64,000 nt of DNA from NCBI RefSeq assembly GCF_963664415.1, contig NZ_OY761445.1, positions 3,361,001-3,425,000 of the forward strand. The letters run 5' to 3'. Numbering within the stretch: position 1 is the first letter of the stretch; every line of letters begins with the position of its first letter. The position numbers and the translations under genes are program-made. The stretch is from an uncultured Desulfobacter sp. (GTDB lineage Bacteria; Desulfobacterota; Desulfobacteria; Desulfobacterales; Desulfobacteraceae). Positions 54,527 through 63,579 of this stretch are shown in pieces. The notes under the pieces were generated by a model. It saw only the letters and a list, made by a program, of their open reading frames with translations. It did not search any database and had not been told where the DNA came from.

Positions 54527-54982
54527 ATGTCGGTATTTCTTGTACAGCACGGGCTAAGCCTGCCAAAAACCGAAGACCCTGAAAAAGGATTGTCTGAAAA
54601 GGGACGTGAGGAAACCTTAAAAATAGCTGAAGTGGCCGCTGGTTACAGCGTTAAAATTTCCAAAATTTTTCATTCCGGAAAAAAACGCGCGAAACAGACT
54701 GCTCTGATAATGGCCGAAATTCTCTGTCCGGGTTCCGACATTGAGCAGATGGCGGATATATCTGCCATGGATGATGTAAAGGCTCTTGGCGACCGGCTTG
54801 GTCCTGATTCCAACCATATGGTAGTGGGTCATCTTCCCTATATGGAAAAACTGGTCTCTTACCTCACCACCGGCCGGGAGGCACCCAAGGTGCTGAAATT
54901 TCAGAATTCAGGGATTGTCTGTCTTGACCAGGATGAATCGGGCTGGTTCATACGGTGGACCTTAAACCCCAACATTTCATAA
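54527..54982 (+). CDS. sixA: SixA-like phosphohistidine phosphatase
   Basis: A 151-aa histidine phosphatase. VQHGLS at the start supplies the catalytic His (RHG-type motif with Q replacing R), SGKKRAKQTA the second basic loop, and VVGHLPYMEKL the second His. SixA removes phosphate from histidine phosphotransfer domains. The arginine of the RHG motif is missing, as VQHG is common in SixA relatives. ATG preceded by AAGGAGA. It stands between the hip remnant and the NUDIX gene. Confidence 0.8.
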   Translation: MSVFLVQHGLSLPKTEDPEKGLSEKGREETLKIAEVAAGYSVKISKIFHSGKKRAKQTALIMAEILCPGSDIEQMADISAMDDVKALGDRLGPDSNHMVVGHLPYMEKLVSYLTTGREAPKVLKFQNSGIVCLDQDESGWFIRWTLNPNIS

Positions 54983-55056
54983 ATCATATGCGATAATTCC
55001 ATCTGAATCTCCAGTGAAAGCACGACCCACCATTTGCTTATATTTAAGGAACATGT

Positions 55057-55551
55057 ATGACCAAAGAAATTTTTGATATCGTTGATGAAGATGATCAGAT
55101 TATCGGCCAGGCAAGTCGTGATCAGGTCCATGGCAATCCAAGTTTAATTCATAGAGTGGTCCATATTCTGGTTTTTAACAGCCAAAATGAATTGTATCTG
55201 CAAAAAAGAGATATAAATAAAGATGTCCAGCCCGGAAAGTGGGATACCTCGGTGGGCGGTCATGTGGACAAGGGAGAATCCTACCAGAATGCGGCTGTCC
55301 GGGAATTGGAAGAGGAGCTTGGCATCACAGGCGCAAACTTGAAGTACCTCTATAAATACCGGTTACGCAATGACTATGAATCGGAATATGTATCCAGTTA
55401 CCATTGTCTGTGGGACGGGGAGATTACAATAAATGTTGATGAGATTGAAGAGGGTCACTTCTGGCGGCTTGATGAAATTGCTGGAAAAATCGATTCGGGT
55501 ATTTTTACGCCAAACTTTATAGATGAAATCGGGCGGTATCAGAAAATTTAA
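55057..55551 (+). CDS. NUDIX hydrolase (Idi/YfcD-like)
   Basis: A 164-aa NUDIX protein. N-terminal FDIVDEDDQIIGQASRDQVH and the intact Nudix box GGHVDKGESYQNAAVREL followed by EEELGI match the YfcD/isopentenyl-diphosphate-isomerase-like branch. Catalytic glutamates are all present, in contrast to the NrtR-like protein at 18 kb. The substrate is unknown. The stop codon overlaps the start of the JetD-like gene (TAATG). Confidence 0.83.
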   Translation: MTKEIFDIVDEDDQIIGQASRDQVHGNPSLIHRVVHILVFNSQNELYLQKRDINKDVQPGKWDTSVGGHVDKGESYQNAAVRELEEELGITGANLKYLYKYRLRNDYESEYVSSYHCLWDGEITINVDEIEEGHFWRLDEIAGKIDSGIFTPNFIDEIGRYQKI

Positions 55552-56696
55552 TGGTGTTTTCCGGTGAGGAGATAAGTTTTGAAAGAATAGCGACGGCCCT
55601 TGAAAGGGTCTTTGCTGAAGCGACCCGCCGTAAAATTTCCATGGAGGAAATTACCTCTGTCATTCCGGGCACCATGGGTATCTCTAAAGAAGAACAACTG
55701 CTGAGCCTCCTGGAAAAACTTGACGCCAAAGGGAAGATCCGGTTGCCGTCCAAAAAGGGGCAAGGTTGGCAGAGATTCGGGATTCTGCCCCGATATATCA
55801 CTCTGGTCCGGGCCGATGAAGATCGTGTTTCACGTAAGCGAAAAAAAACCCTTGCCCGTATCAGGGAACAAAGTCCGTGGGAGCCCATGCGAATGGCGGC
55901 ATTTGCCCATACCCTGACCACGGAAAAACAGTTGACTCTTGCCCGGGCCGTGAACCACTATCTTTTAAACCGAAAAACAAATCCCCCCCTTTTGCCCCAC
56001 CGAGAAAGAGCACTGCAGATTTGTGGTAATGAAAAAGCTTTGGACAGTTATGTTCATACAGGACTTTTTTCAGGCCGGATCACCCTGGCGGATATAGACT
56101 GCTTTTACTGCCCCGAACCGTTGCCCTATGAGGTGTTTGCAGGGAATCGCAGACAATCGGCTCATTTGCCCCTGCTGGTGGTGGAAAACAGTGCCACTTA
56201 CTGGAGCTGCGCTGCGGCCAACCGAGCCGACCATCCACTGGGCGGCGGATTTTTTGCCGCAGTGGTGTTCGGCAAAGGGTTCAAGGCCACAAAGTCCACC
56301 CCCATACAGTCCCTGGACAGCCTGGCCAACATTGAATCCCAGACCGGAGCGAGCCGAATAGACTATTTTGGCGATCTGGACCCCGCAGGACTTACCATTC
56401 CCCAACGAATCAATGAAAACCGGATTAAAAACGGGCTATCCCGCGTCTATCCGGCCAAAACCCTTTACCGGAAACTCATCAAAAAAAATCTCACAACAGG
56501 ATATGACAAATCCCAAACAAAATTCCACGATCCCCAATGGGCAATCGGATGGCTGGGCAGGGACATTGCCGATAATTATTTAGATGTGTGCGAATCTCGA
56601 CGCTGGCCCCAGGAGGGGTTGACTGCGGATGACATTGCGGCCGCCCTGAAAGAGGGGCAATCACATTCATATCAATCAAAGGATTTAAAAATATGA
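55551..56696 (+). CDS. jetD: Wadjet JetD-like TOPRIM nuclease
   Basis: A 381-aa protein. N-terminal winged-helix-like region (residues ~1-90, EEQLLSLLEKLDAKGKIRL). The C-terminal TOPRIM part shows VVENSATY with E212, then GASRIDYFGDLDPAGL with the DxD pair D275 and D277, as in JetD (DUF2220-type), which cuts plasmid DNA after JetABC loop extrusion. The gene is not next to jetC but 6 kb away, coupled to a NUDIX gene (TAATG) and overlapping a GNAT gene by 4 bp. The N-terminus differs from JetD types I know, so it may be a divergent subtype. Confidence 0.78.
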   Translation: MVFSGEEISFERIATALERVFAEATRRKISMEEITSVIPGTMGISKEEQLLSLLEKLDAKGKIRLPSKKGQGWQRFGILPRYITLVRADEDRVSRKRKKTLARIREQSPWEPMRMAAFAHTLTTEKQLTLARAVNHYLLNRKTNPPLLPHRERALQICGNEKALDSYVHTGLFSGRITLADIDCFYCPEPLPYEVFAGNRRQSAHLPLLVVENSATYWSCAAANRADHPLGGGFFAAVVFGKGFKATKSTPIQSLDSLANIESQTGASRIDYFGDLDPAGLTIPQRINENRIKNGLSRVYPAKTLYRKLIKKNLTTGYDKSQTKFHDPQWAIGWLGRDIADNYLDVCESRRWPQEGLTADDIAAALKEGQSHSYQSKDLKI

Positions 56697-57181
56697 AAAT
56701 AAGAGAAGCTGAAAAAAGAGACTGGACCGCTATCTGGCCTATTTTTAATGAAATAGTTAAAGTCGGCGAAACATATGCTTATCAAACCGATACAACAAAA
56801 GAGCAAGGTGAGAAAATATGGCTGGACACGCCTCGCAAGACCTTCATATTCGAAGAAGAGGATAAAATAATGGGTACCTATTACATAAAAACCAATCAAA
56901 CAGGGCAGGGCAGTCATGTATGCAATTGTGGATATATGGTTTCGTCTGCGGCAAGGGGTAAAGGTATAGCCACATCCATGTGTGAACACTCCCAGCAAAT
57001 TGCAAAAGAATTGGGCTATAAAGCCATGCAGTTCAATTTTGTGGCATCCAGCAATAAAGGAGCTGTTCGCCTTTGGGGTAAGCTTGGATTTGAAACGGTA
57101 GGTCGTCTTCCCAAAGCGTTCAATCATCCATCTAAAGGGTATGTAGATGCGCTGGTAATGTATAAATGGCTGCACGAATAA
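56693..57181 (+). CDS. GNAT-family N-acetyltransferase
   Basis: A 162-aa GNAT protein. It begins MKIREAEKRDWTAIWPIFNE, and the acetyl-CoA loop is YMVSSAARGKGIATSMCEHS (consensus RGxGIA). FVASSNKGAVRLWGKLGFE is the usual end. The substrate is not identifiable. It overlaps jetD by 4 bp, so it is co-translated with it. Confidence 0.87.
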   Translation: MKIREAEKRDWTAIWPIFNEIVKVGETYAYQTDTTKEQGEKIWLDTPRKTFIFEEEDKIMGTYYIKTNQTGQGSHVCNCGYMVSSAARGKGIATSMCEHSQQIAKELGYKAMQFNFVASSNKGAVRLWGKLGFETVGRLPKAFNHPSKGYVDALVMYKWLHE

Positions 57182-57193
57182 AACATTTGTTTG

Positions 57194-59287
57194 TCATGCC
57201 CTATTATCCGATTCGAATTCCTTGATCTCAACTCTGTTTCGGCCTTGGGTTTTTGCTTCATACAAGGCGTTGTCCGCTCGTTGTAAAAGCGCGTCCGTAT
57301 CATCCTTACCCAACAGAGACAGACTGGACACCCCCAGGCTGATACTTAGTTTGATATGGATTCCAGCATATTTCGGATTGACCGCTTCAACAGCCGTCCG
57401 GATTTGTTCGGCAATTTTTTTTGCATCATTAATATCCGTGTTGGGCAATAAAGAGACAAACTCCTCACCGCCATATCTGGCCACCATATCTCCGGCACGT
57501 TTAAGGCGTGTCTGCCAGGTGGATGCCAGCACGTTAAGACATTCGTCCCCCACCTGATGCCCATGGGTATCATTGATCCTCTTAAAATGGTCAATATCTC
57601 CCATAATGACCGACAAAGGCTGCCCTTGACGTATGGCCCGCTTGAACTCTTCTTCAAACGCCTCATCAAAATATCTTCTGTTAAACAATCCGGTCAGCCC
57701 GTCGGTCCGGCTCATCAACCCTAATTTTTTATTTGCAGATTCGAGCTGGGACAATGTATTTTGAAGCTCCCGGGTCCGCCGGCTCACCTGCTCCTCCAGA
57801 TCATTTTTAGCTGCCCGTTCCACGGCAAGGGTTCTGGCCTGTGCTTGCATTTCCCGCTCCTTGGCCTCGACCGCCTCGTTATAAAGTTTGATGGAAAGTT
57901 CCTGGGCGGCTTCTTTTTCACCACGCTCCCTTTTGATTCGATCTGCAAGGGCAAGGGAAAGCAGAAGTAACTCCAGTATAAATCCGATATTCTGGCTGTG
58001 CTGGATGACGGGTTGATATCTAACAACACCTGCAAGGCCCATCATCAATACGAACGTGGCCAAAATGAGCAAAGTCCAGGCAATGGTCATGTATTTGGCG
58101 GCAATACTGCCTTTACACCATAAAGTTATCGTGGTTAACAACCCCGCCACACAACTGAGTACTGCGCCAACATTTTCGAAATAGATCATCCACTTGCCGC
58201 TATATACGACAAATAAAATCGTCATTATGATCCAAAATACCGCAAAAATGTTACTCAGTACAAGCAGCCAGCCGCCGACTCTCCGCAGCCTTAAAAACCT
58301 TCTGATGAACAAGGTGGCCATCAAAAAGGAAAATGATGAGAAAAGGCCATAGGCATGGCCGTTAAGCCAGGTATTACCCGCCCACAGATACGCCGAACCC
58401 ACACCGGTCATGGACAGGCAATAGAGGATAACAGAAAGCACATACACCGAATAGTAGATATAGCTGTTATCCTGGGTAAAAAAGCTTAAGGAGGCATTGT
58501 ACAAACACATGGCAATGAGAAAGCCGAAAAAAATGCCTAAAAACAGATTCCGGTACAGTCCCATTTTTTCATAGGCCTCCTGCTGCCAGAGTTTCAGAGG
58601 CAGCAGATTAACCCCGGTGCTGTGTACGCGAAGATACAGGATTAATTGTTGATTAGGAAGGCATGGAAACTCAAAGGCAAAGGGGAGTCGATTTTTTTTA
58701 ACGGCAACAGATTTTATTGAGTCAAAATTACTGTGTGCTGCATCCCCATCCTGAACATACAGTTCCATCAGACTCCAGAACGGCCAGTCAATATTAAGAA
58801 CCATGCTTTGCCGGGACGGGGAGGTGTTCTGAATACTGAACCGAACCCATACAATGTCATCTGCAGACTTCGTATGAAGTATAGGCGGATACTCATTTTT
58901 CCATGGCGCATCCGGTTGAATTATATCGTTCAAGGTAAATGTATTGCCAGGATCTATCAAACGCTGGAGCCTGTTTCCGATATCAATACTTTTTTGGGAG
59001 GCGTCCATTTTTAGAATTTCAGGTGCAGGAAGTGCTGCCGGGACCGCAACTGTAGCCATCAGGCTCCCGAACATGATTAAAGATATCAGCCAAACGGCTT
59101 TTATATTAGAATTCCAACACGTTGTTGTGGAATAAGCCTGGGGGTTGCTAGACCAGGCCGGACCATGGGCGTTATTAATAGTTCCCAACAATGAGTGTGC
59201 GAAAAAATAATATCCCATCCTCATTAATGCGGGCACCACAGTTTTTTGAAAAACACGTTGTCCAGCTTTTTTGGATCGTATTTGCAT
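57194..59287 (-). CDS. diguanylate cyclase with 7TMR-DISM sensor
   Basis: A 697-aa protein. An N-terminal hydrophobic segment (AVWLISLIMFGSLMATVAVPA), then a 7TMR-DISM extracellular sensor (~110-245), seven membrane helices (~250-440; starting NLFLGIFFGFLIAMCLYNA), a coiled-coil linker (~455-530), and GGDEF (~530-690) with the active site RYGGEEF and an RAGD inhibitory site upstream. It makes c-di-GMP in response to an external signal, perhaps a carbohydrate. ATG preceded by GGATGG. It is convergent with the GNAT gene. Confidence 0.88.
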   Translation of the reverse strand: MQIRSKKAGQRVFQKTVVPALMRMGYYFFAHSLLGTINNAHGPAWSSNPQAYSTTTCWNSNIKAVWLISLIMFGSLMATVAVPAALPAPEILKMDASQKSIDIGNRLQRLIDPGNTFTLNDIIQPDAPWKNEYPPILHTKSADDIVWVRFSIQNTSPSRQSMVLNIDWPFWSLMELYVQDGDAAHSNFDSIKSVAVKKNRLPFAFEFPCLPNQQLILYLRVHSTGVNLLPLKLWQQEAYEKMGLYRNLFLGIFFGFLIAMCLYNASLSFFTQDNSYIYYSVYVLSVILYCLSMTGVGSAYLWAGNTWLNGHAYGLFSSFSFLMATLFIRRFLRLRRVGGWLLVLSNIFAVFWIIMTILFVVYSGKWMIYFENVGAVLSCVAGLLTTITLWCKGSIAAKYMTIAWTLLILATFVLMMGLAGVVRYQPVIQHSQNIGFILELLLLSLALADRIKRERGEKEAAQELSIKLYNEAVEAKEREMQAQARTLAVERAAKNDLEEQVSRRTRELQNTLSQLESANKKLGLMSRTDGLTGLFNRRYFDEAFEEEFKRAIRQGQPLSVIMGDIDHFKRINDTHGHQVGDECLNVLASTWQTRLKRAGDMVARYGGEEFVSLLPNTDINDAKKIAEQIRTAVEAVNPKYAGIHIKLSISLGVSSLSLLGKDDTDALLQRADNALYEAKTQGRNRVEIKEFESDNRA

Positions 59288-59484
59288 GCACCATCCATTT
59301 GAAATGGAAAATAAAAAAATATCTTTATAATTTTTACAGTCCTGGGCAGGTCATGTCAACGCCCTCAAATCTTTTGACAAACCTTTGAGTCAGATAGTAA
59401 ATTTGCATTCCAAAACCCTTGCCCCTGGGTGCCAAAAAGAGGATAATGCGCTGATTTTGACGCGCATTAACGAACCGGAGAAAT

Positions 59485-60060
59485 ATGAAAGAAGAAAGAG
59501 CTCAGTTAAAAAAGATCTACGCAGCCTTTGATGCCGATACCCGGGATCTGGTAAAAGGCTGTGCCTGCACCCGGGGCTGCAGTTTCTGCTGCAGGCAAGC
59601 CGGCAGCATTGACATTACCACCTTAGAGGGGATGGCGATCCGAATAGCCATGAACAAAATGCCCAAAAGCCGGCAGAAAACCCTGACCAAGGCATTTAGA
59701 AATGAAATAAAGCTGCGGGAGGAAGGCAAAGCTGTTCCTTGTCCATTCCTCATGAAAAATAACGCCTGCATGATCTATGAGAATCGGCCTTTTTCCTGCC
59801 GCAGAATTTACTCGGCCCATGTCTGCAGCCAGGATGCCCCCCCGGCGGTGAGCCGCCAGGTGATGGAACGGGCGGATCAGAACATCGCAGCCCTTCAAAA
59901 GCTGGACAGCAATGGCTATTCCGGCCATCTCTCCTACATTTTATATATGCTGTCGGTTCCGGCCTTTTTTAAAATTTACACTGCCGGAGAATTTAAGCCA
60001 GAGGAAATCATGGAATTTGGAAAAGCCCACAGGATTGTCATCAACCGGATGATGGGATGA
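59485..60060 (+). CDS. YkgJ-family cysteine cluster protein
   Basis: A 191-aa protein with the CxxxCxxCC pattern CACTRGCSFCC near residue 27, a later CPFL..NACMIYENRPFSCR, and a third cysteine set. This is the CxxCxxCC/YkgJ family, thought to bind zinc or an Fe-S cluster; function unknown. ATG preceded by CCGGAG. Its end overlaps the open frame of an RNase T2 fragment. Confidence 0.83.
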   Translation: MKEERAQLKKIYAAFDADTRDLVKGCACTRGCSFCCRQAGSIDITTLEGMAIRIAMNKMPKSRQKTLTKAFRNEIKLREEGKAVPCPFLMKNNACMIYENRPFSCRRIYSAHVCSQDAPPAVSRQVMERADQNIAALQKLDSNGYSGHLSYILYMLSVPAFFKIYTAGEFKPEEIMEFGKAHRIVINRMMG

Positions 60061-60490
60061 AGGTAAAGAGGATAGTTCTGAAACAACCTACAAACAGTTG
60101 AGACGGGTAATGCCCGGGGTGCGGTCATTTCTTCACCGCCATGAGTGGATAAAACACGGCTCCTGTTATAACGCTGACCCTGAAACCTATTTTCAGGAAT
60201 CCATAATGCTGATGAAACAGGTAAACAGATCTGCCGTCAGGGACTATTTTTCCGCCAATATTGGAAAAACAGTTTCCGTGGCGAATATCAGGGAAAAATT
60301 TGACCAGGCCTTCGGAGACGGGGCGGGCAAAAAAATAAACGTGAAATGCAGCAGCGGCATGATCACCGAATTGTGGATCAATCTAAAAGGAGAGATCACA
60401 CCGCAATCGGATGTTGCCCTGCTGCTGAAAAACGCAGACATGGCCACATCAAAATGCCGTTCCGGCGTCATTGATCCTGTGGGGTATTGA
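60053..60490 (+). pseudogene. N-terminally truncated RNase T2-family fragment
   Basis: The frame is open from 60053 but has no good start codon; the first possible one is TTG at 60098. It reads YKQLRRVMPGVRSFLHRHEWIKHGSCY, shown in parts (key motif HEWIKHGSC), the second catalytic motif of RNase T2. The first motif (HGLWP) and the signal peptide are missing, and the fragment starts inside the YkgJ gene. About half of a typical bacterial RNase T2 remains. It is probably a gene remnant. Confidence 0.72.
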
Positions 60491-60537
60491 AAATGAAACA
60501 CCATTCTACGGGATCAGACAGTTTTTTTCGGTAAGCC

Positions 60538-61725
60538 TTACACCGCCTGTCCGGCGGCCCAGGCCGAAGACCAGGCCCACTGAAAATTGTATCCGCCCAG
60601 CCAACCGGTGACATCCAGTACTTCGCCGATGGCGTAAAGTCCCGGGACATCGTTGGATTCCATTGTCTTTGAAGAGAACCTGCGGCAGTCAATACCGCCG
60701 ACGGTCACCTCGGCAGTTCTGTATCCTTCGGTGCCGCCGGGCTGAAGATTCCAGGTCTGGATCGCATCGACCACAGTTTTAAGCGCCTGGCGGGAAATGC
60801 GGTTAAGTGGACAGTTCAACAGCTTTTCATCCAGCCGTGCCTGGACAAGCCGTGTTGGCAGATACTCGGCCAAAACAGATTTGACATGGCGCTTGGGCCG
60901 GGTCTTACATACTGTTTCCAGCAGCTCCCCAATATTTCCATCCGGAAAAAGGTCAATGGTCACCGGGGCTCCGGACTGCCAATAAGATGAGGCCTGAAGA
61001 ATCACAGGGCCGCTCAGCCCCCGGTGGGTAAACAAAAGCTGCTCTTCAAATGAGGCCGATCCCGTGCAAGCCCGTGCCTTGACTGAAATCCCGGCCAGGG
61101 GTGACAAAACGGTTTTATCCGCGGGCTGAACTGTAAAGGGAACAAGACCGGGCCGCGGCTGCACCACAGGAATGCCGAACTGCTCGGCCACTTTATATCC
61201 GAAGGGCGTGGCACCGGCTGCAGGCATTGAAACACCTCCGGTGGCTATGACCAGGGATTCTGCATTGATGCTTTCACCGGAGGTGCGTATCTGGAATCCC
61301 CGGGCAGACCTATCTCTTTCGATGCGGGTAATGATAGTTTTGGGTGCCAAGCTGACACCGGATTTGCGGCATTCTGCCAGCAGCATATCAAGGATCTGAC
61401 CGGCACTGTCCGTGCAGAACAACTGACCGTGTTCCCGTTCGCTGAACCGAATCCCGTATTGCCGGACAAGGTCAATAAAATCCTCTGGCCGGTAGCGGCT
61501 CAAAGCGGATTTTACAAAGTGGGGATTGGATGAAATATAATTCTGGGCACTGACCCGGCGGTTGGTAAAGTTGCACCGCCCCCCGCCGGACATAAGGATC
61601 TTGCGACCGGGCTTGGGGCCATGATCCAGAACTTTTACACGCTTTCCGCGTTTTCCGGCCTGGGCCGCGCACATAAGCCCGGAGGCACCCGCCCCGATAA
61701 TCACCACGTCGTATTCGGTCTTCAT
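60538..61725 (-). CDS. HI0933/YhiN-family flavoprotein
   Basis: A 395-aa NAD(P)/FAD-dependent oxidoreductase. N-terminal FAD motif VVIIGAGASGLMCAAQAGKRG (GxGxxG), the family signature GRKILMSGGGRCNFTN, GGVSMPAAGATPFGY, and a C-terminal GLYAIGEVLDVTGWLGGYNFQWAWSSAW, in parts. Flavoproteins of this family are widespread; their reaction is not firmly known. It lies 34 bp downstream of the ABC-F gene on the same strand. Confidence 0.9.
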   Translation of the reverse strand: MKTEYDVVIIGAGASGLMCAAQAGKRGKRVKVLDHGPKPGRKILMSGGGRCNFTNRRVSAQNYISSNPHFVKSALSRYRPEDFIDLVRQYGIRFSEREHGQLFCTDSAGQILDMLLAECRKSGVSLAPKTIITRIERDRSARGFQIRTSGESINAESLVIATGGVSMPAAGATPFGYKVAEQFGIPVVQPRPGLVPFTVQPADKTVLSPLAGISVKARACTGSASFEEQLLFTHRGLSGPVILQASSYWQSGAPVTIDLFPDGNIGELLETVCKTRPKRHVKSVLAEYLPTRLVQARLDEKLLNCPLNRISRQALKTVVDAIQTWNLQPGGTEGYRTAEVTVGGIDCRRFSSKTMESNDVPGLYAIGEVLDVTGWLGGYNFQWAWSSAWAAGQAV

Positions 61726-61759
61726 ACTCTTTTTTTTGCCGGCCTGTCCGTCAGTTTGT

Positions 61760-63376
61760 CTACGCGCTTATTTTTTCCTTGGTCCGGGCGACTTCCAAAC
61801 TGTCAAGGTACTCATCATAGGACATGAGGCGGTCGATAATCCCATCAGGCGTTATCTCGATGATACGGTTGGCAATGGTGTTGATAAATTCATGGTCGTG
61901 GGAGGTAAAGAGAACCACTTCTGGAAATTCAACCAGGCTGTCGTTAAGGGCAGTGATGGACTCCAGGTCCAAATGGTTGGTGGGGTCATCCAGCATCAAA
62001 ACATTGGATTCGGCCAGCATCATCTTCGAGAGCATGCATCTGACCTTTTCACCTCCGGAGAGCATATGGGTCTTTTTCAGAGCATCTTCACCGGAAAAAA
62101 GCATCCGCCCCAAAAAGGTTCTGGCAAAACTTTCACCCTCGGTGGGCGGGGCAAACTGCAGCAACCACTGGATTAGATTAAGGTCCTCGTCAAAAAATGA
62201 ACTGTGCTCTTTGGAAAAATAGGACTGACTGGTGGTGACACCCCACCTGAACTCACCTTCATCCGCTTCTATTTTTCCTGACAAAATATCGAAAAGCGCT
62301 GTGATGGCCAGGGTATTTTCGCCCACAAAGGCTATCTTATCCTCGCCATTGACCCTGAACGTAACATTATCCAAAATTTTTTCACCCTCAATGGTCTTGG
62401 AAAGCCCTTCAACTTCCAGGATAATATTTCCGCAAGCCCGTTCAGGTTTAAACCGTATAAACGGATATTTTCTGCTCGAAACCGGCAGTTCTTCAATGGT
62501 CAGCTTATCCAGCAATTTTTTACGGGATGTGGCCTGCTTTGACTTGGAGGCATTCGAAGAGAACCTGCGGATAAAGGACTTCAATTCTTCGGCTTTTTCC
62601 GTCACCCGCTTGTTGTCCGCCTGCTTTTGTTTTAGATTGAGTTGGCTGGCCTGGTACCAGAAATCATAATTACCCACATAAACAGAAATTTGGCTGAAAT
62701 CAATATCGGCAATGTGGGTGCAGACCTGGTTCATAAAATGCCGGTCATGGGACACCACAATCACTGTATTTTTGAACCGGAACAAAAAGTCCTGGAGCCA
62801 GGTAATGGCCTGGATATCCAAGTTATTGGTGGGTTCGTCAAGGAGCAGGACATCCGGGTTGCCGAATAGGGCCTGGCCCAGAAGGACCCGCACTTTCTCT
62901 CCGCCCTCAAGCTCTTTCATTTTTTTGGCGTGCAGCGCTTCATCAATACCCAGGTGCTTCAAAAGCACGGCTGCATCGGCCTCGGCCTCATACCCGTTCA
63001 TCTCCTCAAACGCGACCTCAAGTTCACCGGACCGGATGCCGTCTTCTTCAGAGAAATCAGGTTTGGCGTAAAGGGCCTCCCGTTCAGTCATGAGCCGGTA
63101 CAGCTTTTCATGGCCCATAATGACTGTTTCAATCACCCGATGTTCGTCAAAGGCAAAATGATCCTGCCGCAACACGGCGATCCGTTCCTTAGGTCCCACA
63201 GAAACCGTGCCGGTATCCGGTTCAATCTCTTGGGCAAGAATTTTTAAAAAGGTACTTTTTCCGGCACCATTGGCCCCGATAAGGCCGTAACAGTTACCGG
63301 GTTTAAACATGATGTTGACATCTTTGAACAGGACACGTTTGCCATAAGCAAGGGAGATGTTATCTGCAAAAATCAT
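61760..63376 (-). CDS. ABC-F family ATPase (YbiT-like)
   Basis: About 538 aa with two ABC domains and no membrane helices; ABC-F proteins act on the ribosome. Domain 1 is complete: Walker A GANGAGKST (34-42), signature LEGGEKVRV, Walker B LLLDEPTNNLD. Domain 2 is altered: its Walker A reads GENTLAITAL, lacking the lysine, and Walker B reads LMLDDPTNHLD with D for the catalytic E. The signature MLSGGEKVRC is present. The ATG at 63376 was chosen over TTG 63400 because AGGA lies at the right distance. The linker (KAEELKSFIRRFSSNASKSK) is the P-site tRNA interaction motif. It is close to the rRNA operon. Confidence 0.87.
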   Translation of the reverse strand: MIFADNISLAYGKRVLFKDVNIMFKPGNCYGLIGANGAGKSTFLKILAQEIEPDTGTVSVGPKERIAVLRQDHFAFDEHRVIETVIMGHEKLYRLMTEREALYAKPDFSEEDGIRSGELEVAFEEMNGYEAEADAAVLLKHLGIDEALHAKKMKELEGGEKVRVLLGQALFGNPDVLLLDEPTNNLDIQAITWLQDFLFRFKNTVIVVSHDRHFMNQVCTHIADIDFSQISVYVGNYDFWYQASQLNLKQKQADNKRVTEKAEELKSFIRRFSSNASKSKQATSRKKLLDKLTIEELPVSSRKYPFIRFKPERACGNIILEVEGLSKTIEGEKILDNVTFRVNGEDKIAFVGENTLAITALFDILSGKIEADEGEFRWGVTTSQSYFSKEHSSFFDEDLNLIQWLLQFAPPTEGESFARTFLGRMLFSGEDALKKTHMLSGGEKVRCMLSKMMLAESNVLMLDDPTNHLDLESITALNDSLVEFPEVVLFTSHDHEFINTIANRIIEITPDGIIDRLMSYDEYLDSLEVARTKEKISA

Positions 63377-63410
63377 TGATAAGGTATTTCCTAAACGCAA
63401 ATTTATAAAA

Positions 63411-63453
63411 ACAAAAAAGCCCTGACCATTTGCAATAAATAATCAGGGCTTTT
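63411..63453 (-). terminator. rRNA operon terminator
   Basis: AAAAGCCCTGA (63415-63425) pairs with TCAGGGCTTTT (63443-63453). On the minus strand the hairpin ends in TTTTTTGT, a good intrinsic terminator just after 5S rRNA. Its TTTATTGCAAA loop is shared with the hairpin behind the CRISPR array. Confidence 0.85.
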
Positions 63454-63462
63454 AGAAAAAGA

Positions 63463-63579
63463 ACCGGCGGCGTTCTACTCTCCCACACAGTCTCCCATGC
63501 AGTACCATCGACGCTAAAGAGCTTAACTTCCGTGTTCGAGATGGGTACGGGTGTGGCCTCTTCGCCATCGCCACCGGTT
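63463..63579 (-). rRNA. rrf: 5S ribosomal RNA
   Basis: About 117 nt on the minus strand. It contains GGCGATGGCGAAGAGGCCAC and CCCATCTCGAACACGGAAGT, both 5S hallmarks, and its ends AACCGGTGGC and GCCGCCGGTT pair. Ends are accurate to a few bases. Confidence 0.95.
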
